Source: Asterias amurensis (Eukaryota > Echinodermata > Asteroidea > Forcipulatida > Asteriidae). From it: 64,000 nt of DNA. Positions 61,701 through 64,000 of this stretch are shown in pieces. The stretch spans positions 23,446,001-23,510,000 of the forward strand of contig NC_092650.1 in the NCBI RefSeq assembly GCF_032118995.1, given 5' to 3'. Each line of letters begins with the position of its first letter. Positions within the stretch are counted from its first letter, which is position 1. A model generated the notes under the pieces. The model was not told the DNA's origin and made no database searches. It was given only the letters and a program-made list of their open reading frames with translations. A program made the translations under genes and the position numbers.

Positions 61701-63557
61701 AAAAGTGAAATTGATTGCTCATTTGCCGAATTTGACCGAGAAAACCTATAGTTCAACAAATCCCACGTAATTTTAGTCTTTTCGTACAGAGAGCGAAATG
61801 GACGTGAAACTGAATATGATATAAATGTGTAATACAATGCATGGTACGATACATTCCGTTGTTAAATACACAGGACACTTTTGGTAACTGTCAAAGACCA
61901 GTCTTCTCTGTGTATCTCAGTTTCTCAAAAAAAAAAAACTGTGAAAATTTGAACTCAATTGGTCGTCAAAGTTGCGAGAGAATGATGGAAGAAAAAATGC
62001 CCTTGTCGCACAAGTTGTGTGCTTTCAGATGGCAATTTTTTAATACCTCAAAATTCAAATAGTTTAGTGAGAATTTACTTCTTTCTCAAAAACTACGTTA
62101 CTTCAGAGGGAGCCGTTTCTCACAATATCTTATACTACCGTAAGCTCTCCGTTGCTCGTTAATACCAAGCAAGTTTTTATGCTAATTTTTATTTTGAGTA
62201 ACTGCCAAACGTGTCCAGTGCATTTAAACTGTTAGCAAAATAACACCTATATTGAAAGAGACTGTAAATCACCGCTAATAAGGGAATCAATGTGTGGTGA
62301 AGAGGTTTTCAACTAATAGTTTAGTCCCAACGAGGCCTGGTTCTGTATAATTTTACCGAGACGAAGTCGAGGCCATCCTTTAATTTCGGAAGATAATGCA
62401 ATCAACGTCCGAATGAACTTGCTTGACACAAGACACAGACCAACACAACTGCACAAAAATTATTCATCGAATGATAATATTGTAACACGTGACGGATTGA
62501 AATCTGATTTGTTTGCAGCAGACGTATTACCATTCTGAACACGCAAAGCACGCGCATTATTTTATCAAAACAACCACGGGCCAAGCTAGCCTGAGCCGAA
62601 TCTGGAACCGAAGCCGTGGTTTTGAAAAGGGACTATGCTGCCACCAAGCGGCCCAACCCATTTTGGTATCAATCGTATAAGAGCGTGTCCATGGATGAGC
62701 AAACTGCACGCATCTGGGAACAGACCAATACTTTCTTGTTTCACCAACAAATCATGAGTTGTGTGTGACTATCTGGTAAATCGTCTTAATACCCATATAT
62801 ACCCCCAACAAACCCCGGGGCAGAAGTTTGCGGAACTGAACCATATTTTGATCGGGTGTCCTGATGATGAAAGACATTAAAGATGCTATGTGAGATTTTT
62901 TGCCGATTTGACCCAACAATTTTGATTTAAAATTCAATAGGTATTTTGATAGGGGTCGAGAAAGTTACAAGCTTTCGTTTGAGCCATTGCTCGAAAAAGT
63001 CCGCCAATTATTAGTAGCAGTGAAAAAAAGTGCTCAAAATTAGTTTTTGTGTTTTATAAGAAACGTTTTAAATTTTTGTCATGGTTCCTGACCATTAAAA
63101 GTAAAAGTTAAACTTTTCTTCGTTAGAGCGGGTGATACTCTTTGAAATACCATTCACTCAAACAAATCTAGTTTTTAATGTTTTGGGCCAAAAAACTTAC
63201 ATAGCACCTTTACAATGTCGAAGAAATATTTCAAAAAGCATAAAAAGGTTAATAAAAAATAAAAAAAATACTCCAGAAAACACCTCCGACCCCCCCCCCC
63301 CCCCCCACCCCGCTTTCCCCTTTTCTCTCCCCAAGTCCATAAAGGCGTCCGCCGTCCCGTAGTCTTGAAATCAAGTCGGTAATTGTTAAGCGGTGTACTT
63401 ACGGGGACGGTACACACATCCTCGATCCCAGTAGTGAGCCAGTCGCAGAGTATGGTGCTTTCTTACCAAAACTTTTGTTTTATTTCACTTTATGTTGTTT
63501 CCAGCTAGAGCTTTGGCCATGGCGGATTACTTGACCATCCACATCGATACTGAGTGA
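52715..63557 (+). CDS. Secreted PAN/apple-domain protein (six exons)
   Basis: Model: join(52715..53035,56583..56673,58603..58766,59614..59774,60670..60854,63505..63557), 975 nt, 324 aa. All junctions are GT-AG and phases chain as 0,1,0,2,1. Exon 1: signal peptide (about 1-23, ILLILYTLS core, ending VYG) and a Cys-rich PAN/apple-like domain (LCYQACLKDSPRCRSANYRP, ECDLNCASHFDVCAGG). Exon 2 is a short Cys linker (KGCDIHPGTTPADGCNL ... SCPGDQ). Exons 3-6 form one uncharacterised domain (about 138-324): LEWQLVFKGVAGTGFKMHDL, VKLSLYDHTGVKVELVFNGI, SSPWSDL, GWLVVVDTAAYCQWDKSF, ending ADYLTIHIDTE. PAN domains bind proteins or carbohydrates, so an extracellular recognition or matrix role is likely but not shown. 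Exons 3-6 match the genes' partner at 39065-44982 in length pattern and phase. Introns are full of MITEs, one beginning 28 bp after exon 5. Confidence 0.82.
53506..53698. mobile_element. 193-bp MITE, AAACTGCGCCAATAAAGT ends
   Basis: Perfect inverted ends of about 29 bp (AAACTGCGCCAATAAAGTAT ... ATACTTTATTGGCGCAGTTT) flanked by ATAAT on both sides. It lies in intron 1 of the PAN gene. Confidence 0.88.
53699..54112 (-). mobile_element. tRNA-derived SINE with L2-like 3' tail
   Basis: On the minus strand: Ser/Leu-tRNA-like head GTGGCCGAGCGGTTAAGAGC (A-box) and GTGGGTTCGAATCCCCAGCC (B-box), a body containing GGATGGGACGTAAAGCCGTT, and a 3' end GCGCTATATAAGACTTCG. A tail shared with an L2-type element would let that element's reverse transcriptase mobilise it. 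About 414 bp, apparently full length. Confidence 0.85.
55070..55205. repeat. Foldback, arms about 65 bp
   Basis: Arms GAGGCCTGGTTCTTGATAAT and ATTATCAAGAACCAGGCCTC extend outward to AAACTAGTGGTT / AACCACTAGTT with several mismatches. One arm of the same element occurs at about 62285-62375. Confidence 0.85.
55500..55955. mobile_element. Two MITE fragments in tandem
   Basis: Left: part of a TTAA MITE (TTCTTTCATTATTCTCTTGC ... CTGGTCTTTGGCAATTACC). Right (about 55728-55955): the GGACACGTTGCCTTG family with the internal GACTCCACAAAATGGCCGACC block. Confidence 0.7.
55956..56250. mobile_element. TTAA MITE fragment (inverted)
   Basis: Contains GAGAAACGG-like AAGAAACGGCTTCCTCTGAA, GTAGTTTTTGAGAAAGAGGT and CTCTTGCAACTTCGATGACC. 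The right part is displaced by the next MITE. Confidence 0.65.
56251..56502. mobile_element. CAGGGCCCAATTTCATAG-family MITE, near-palindromic
   Basis: Ends CAGGGCACAATTTCATAGAG and CTCTATGAAATTGGGCCCTG. The two halves are almost fully complementary (ACAGGATTACCAACC / GGTGGTAATCCTGT). It is inserted in a TTAA MITE whose right part (TGGTCTTTGACAATTACC) resumes immediately. Confidence 0.85.
56690..56907. mobile_element. CAGGGCCCAATTTCATAG-family MITE
   Basis: Ends CAGGGACCAATTCCATAGAG and CTCTATGAAATTGGGCCC. It begins about 17 bp after the donor of exon 2 of the PAN gene. Confidence 0.8.
56910..57690. other. Intron sequence with long G/C homopolymers
   Basis: Includes poly-T/poly-G at 57040-57092 and about 20 G at 57300-57319. 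No coding or inverted-repeat element recognised. Confidence 0.5.
57694..58099. mobile_element. TTAA MITE, GGATTCGGGTACTTTT family
   Basis: TTAA at 57690-57693 and 58100-58103, the latter shared with the next element. Internal GGTCTCATGAGACC palindrome and TTTGAAGATAATGATAG. Confidence 0.85.
58104..58470. mobile_element. TTAA MITE (inverted orientation)
   Basis: Begins at the TTAA shared with the preceding element, AGGCAGAGACACGATTGG, and runs to GACTGGTCTTTGACAATTCC. The right terminus is degraded near a CAATAAAATTGGGCC fragment of another family. Confidence 0.75.
58880..59306 (+). mobile_element. Probable non-LTR retrotransposon 3' UTR
   Basis: About 430 bp of T-rich sequence ending GCTGGCAAATAAAATG followed by AAATG repeats, typical of a retroelement tail with polyadenylation-like signal. 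The 113-residue ORF inside has no family resemblance. It lies in an intron of the PAN gene. Confidence 0.5.
59318..59590. mobile_element. GGACACGTTGCCTTG-family MITE, partial
   Basis: Left end GTGTCACGTTGCCTTGGATA and a central hairpin GTGGAGTCAAGTTTTTGACTC-CAC. It ends just before exon 4 of the PAN gene without a matching right terminus. Confidence 0.7.
59865..60266. mobile_element. TATAGGTTTTCTCGG-family MITE
   Basis: Ends TATAGGTTTTCTCGGTCAA and TTGACCGAGAAAACCTATA, both intact. Confidence 0.88.
60883..61254. mobile_element. TTAA MITE
   Basis: TTAA at 60879-60882 and 61255-61258. Standard family interior. It starts 28 bp after exon 5 of the PAN gene ends. Confidence 0.88.
61337..61752. 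mobile_element. TATAGGTTTTCTCGG-family MITE
   Basis: Ends TATAGGTTTTCTCGGTCAA and TTGACCGAGAAAACCTATA. The interior is the best match to the copy at 3899-4312, which is older and lacks a good right end. Confidence 0.88.
61862..62228. mobile_element. TTAA MITE, diverged
   Basis: Left GTTAAATACACAGGACAC, right TGCCAAACGTGTCCAGTGC then TTTAA. Family motif GAGGGAGCCGTTTCTCACA inside. Confidence 0.75.
62285..62375. repeat. One arm of the foldback seen at 55070-55205
   Basis: GAAGAGGTTTTCAACTAATA ... CAACGAGGCCTGGTTCTGTA matches the right arm of that foldback in reverse complement. Confidence 0.7.
62380..63480. other. Intron sequence, no element recognised
   Basis: Last intron of the PAN gene. 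A poly-C run at 63291-63306 is the only notable structure; small ORFs are chance. Confidence 0.5.
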
Positions 63558-63873
63558 GACGAGACCTTGAAGCGAATCCGCACCGTGCACGACCTGTTGG
63601 TGTCGCACCAGTTTTATATTCATCACGCGTATCACTTTTCACTTTTACCTAATAATTTTAACCTTAGTATTATAAATTGGCCTTATTTGATGCAGCTAGG
63701 GTGGTGTTATATACGTACCCGGGGGGGGGGGGGGGGTGTAGCAGAGGGGCTTGGTTCATTTATAACTAAAATGCTAAATGCTCTACAACTGACTCACTTG
63801 GTCATCGCAAATTTCTTTTGACGTGGATGGTCTCTATTGCAATGTTGGACATTCACGACTAATCACTAATATA

Positions 63874-64000
63874 AATTTTATCGGTCAATTTCGGAAAATG
63901 AGCTGCCAATTTCATTTTTATGCGTTCGTATTAAAGCTATTTTGCCTCTCTGGTTTTTACTGCCGCGTTTCAAATTTAGAATTCGGTCATTCAATTTCGT
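63874..64000. mobile_element. TATAGG-family MITE, runs off the window
   Basis: Starts near TATAAATTTTATCGGTCAAT and follows the family through GAATTCGGTCATTCAATTTC to the window edge. Confidence 0.75.

Overview
This is animal nuclear DNA: intron-containing genes with GT-AG junctions, very dense MITEs, tRNA-derived SINEs, non-LTR retrotransposon relics and huge microsatellites. An HNMT-like gene and the repeat families suggest a deuterostome, most likely an echinoderm. A sea star is my best guess, but that rests on recalling the repeat families and cannot be proved here. No bacterial operon, phage, CRISPR array or rRNA is visible.

Layout. 0.2-3.8 kb: an intact three-exon histamine N-methyltransferase-like gene (copy 1) followed directly by nested MITEs. 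3.9-18 kb: no intact gene; MITEs, a 0.54 kb foldback, a broken reverse transcriptase, several tandem-repeat loci and a SINE relic. 18.2-23.0 kb: an L2/CR1-like 3' end, a 3.1 kb compound microsatellite with about 480 TTGCTG units, and a 5'-truncated R4/Dong-like retrotransposon on the minus strand, flanked on both sides by (TTA/TAA)n. 23.0-27.1 kb: a second intact HNMT-like gene, a tandem duplicate of the first including introns and the downstream nested MITEs. 27-31.5 kb: repeats, including a nearly identical 143-bp direct repeat. 31.7-34.5 kb: a two-coding-exon alpha-1,3-fucosyltransferase (GT10) gene on the minus strand. 34.5-39 kb: MITEs, an RTE endonuclease fragment and two SINE copies. 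39.1-45.0 kb and 52.7-63.6 kb: two paralogous plus-strand genes sharing exon pattern and phases. The second is a complete six-exon gene for a secreted PAN/apple-domain protein; the first shows only its four 3' exons. 46.5-47.5 kb: a roughly 0.98 kb GATAAT array.

The genes are independent loci, not a pathway. HNMT-like enzymes are cytosolic small-molecule methyltransferases, the fucosyltransferase is a Golgi type II membrane enzyme, and the PAN proteins should be secreted. The main interest is genome dynamics: several MITE families with TTAA target sites (in places neighbouring elements share one TTAA), microsatellites seeded and targeted by retrotransposon ends, and a recent duplication that dates individual insertions. 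Splice models were built by hand from reading frame, phase and paralogue agreement; there is no transcript evidence.
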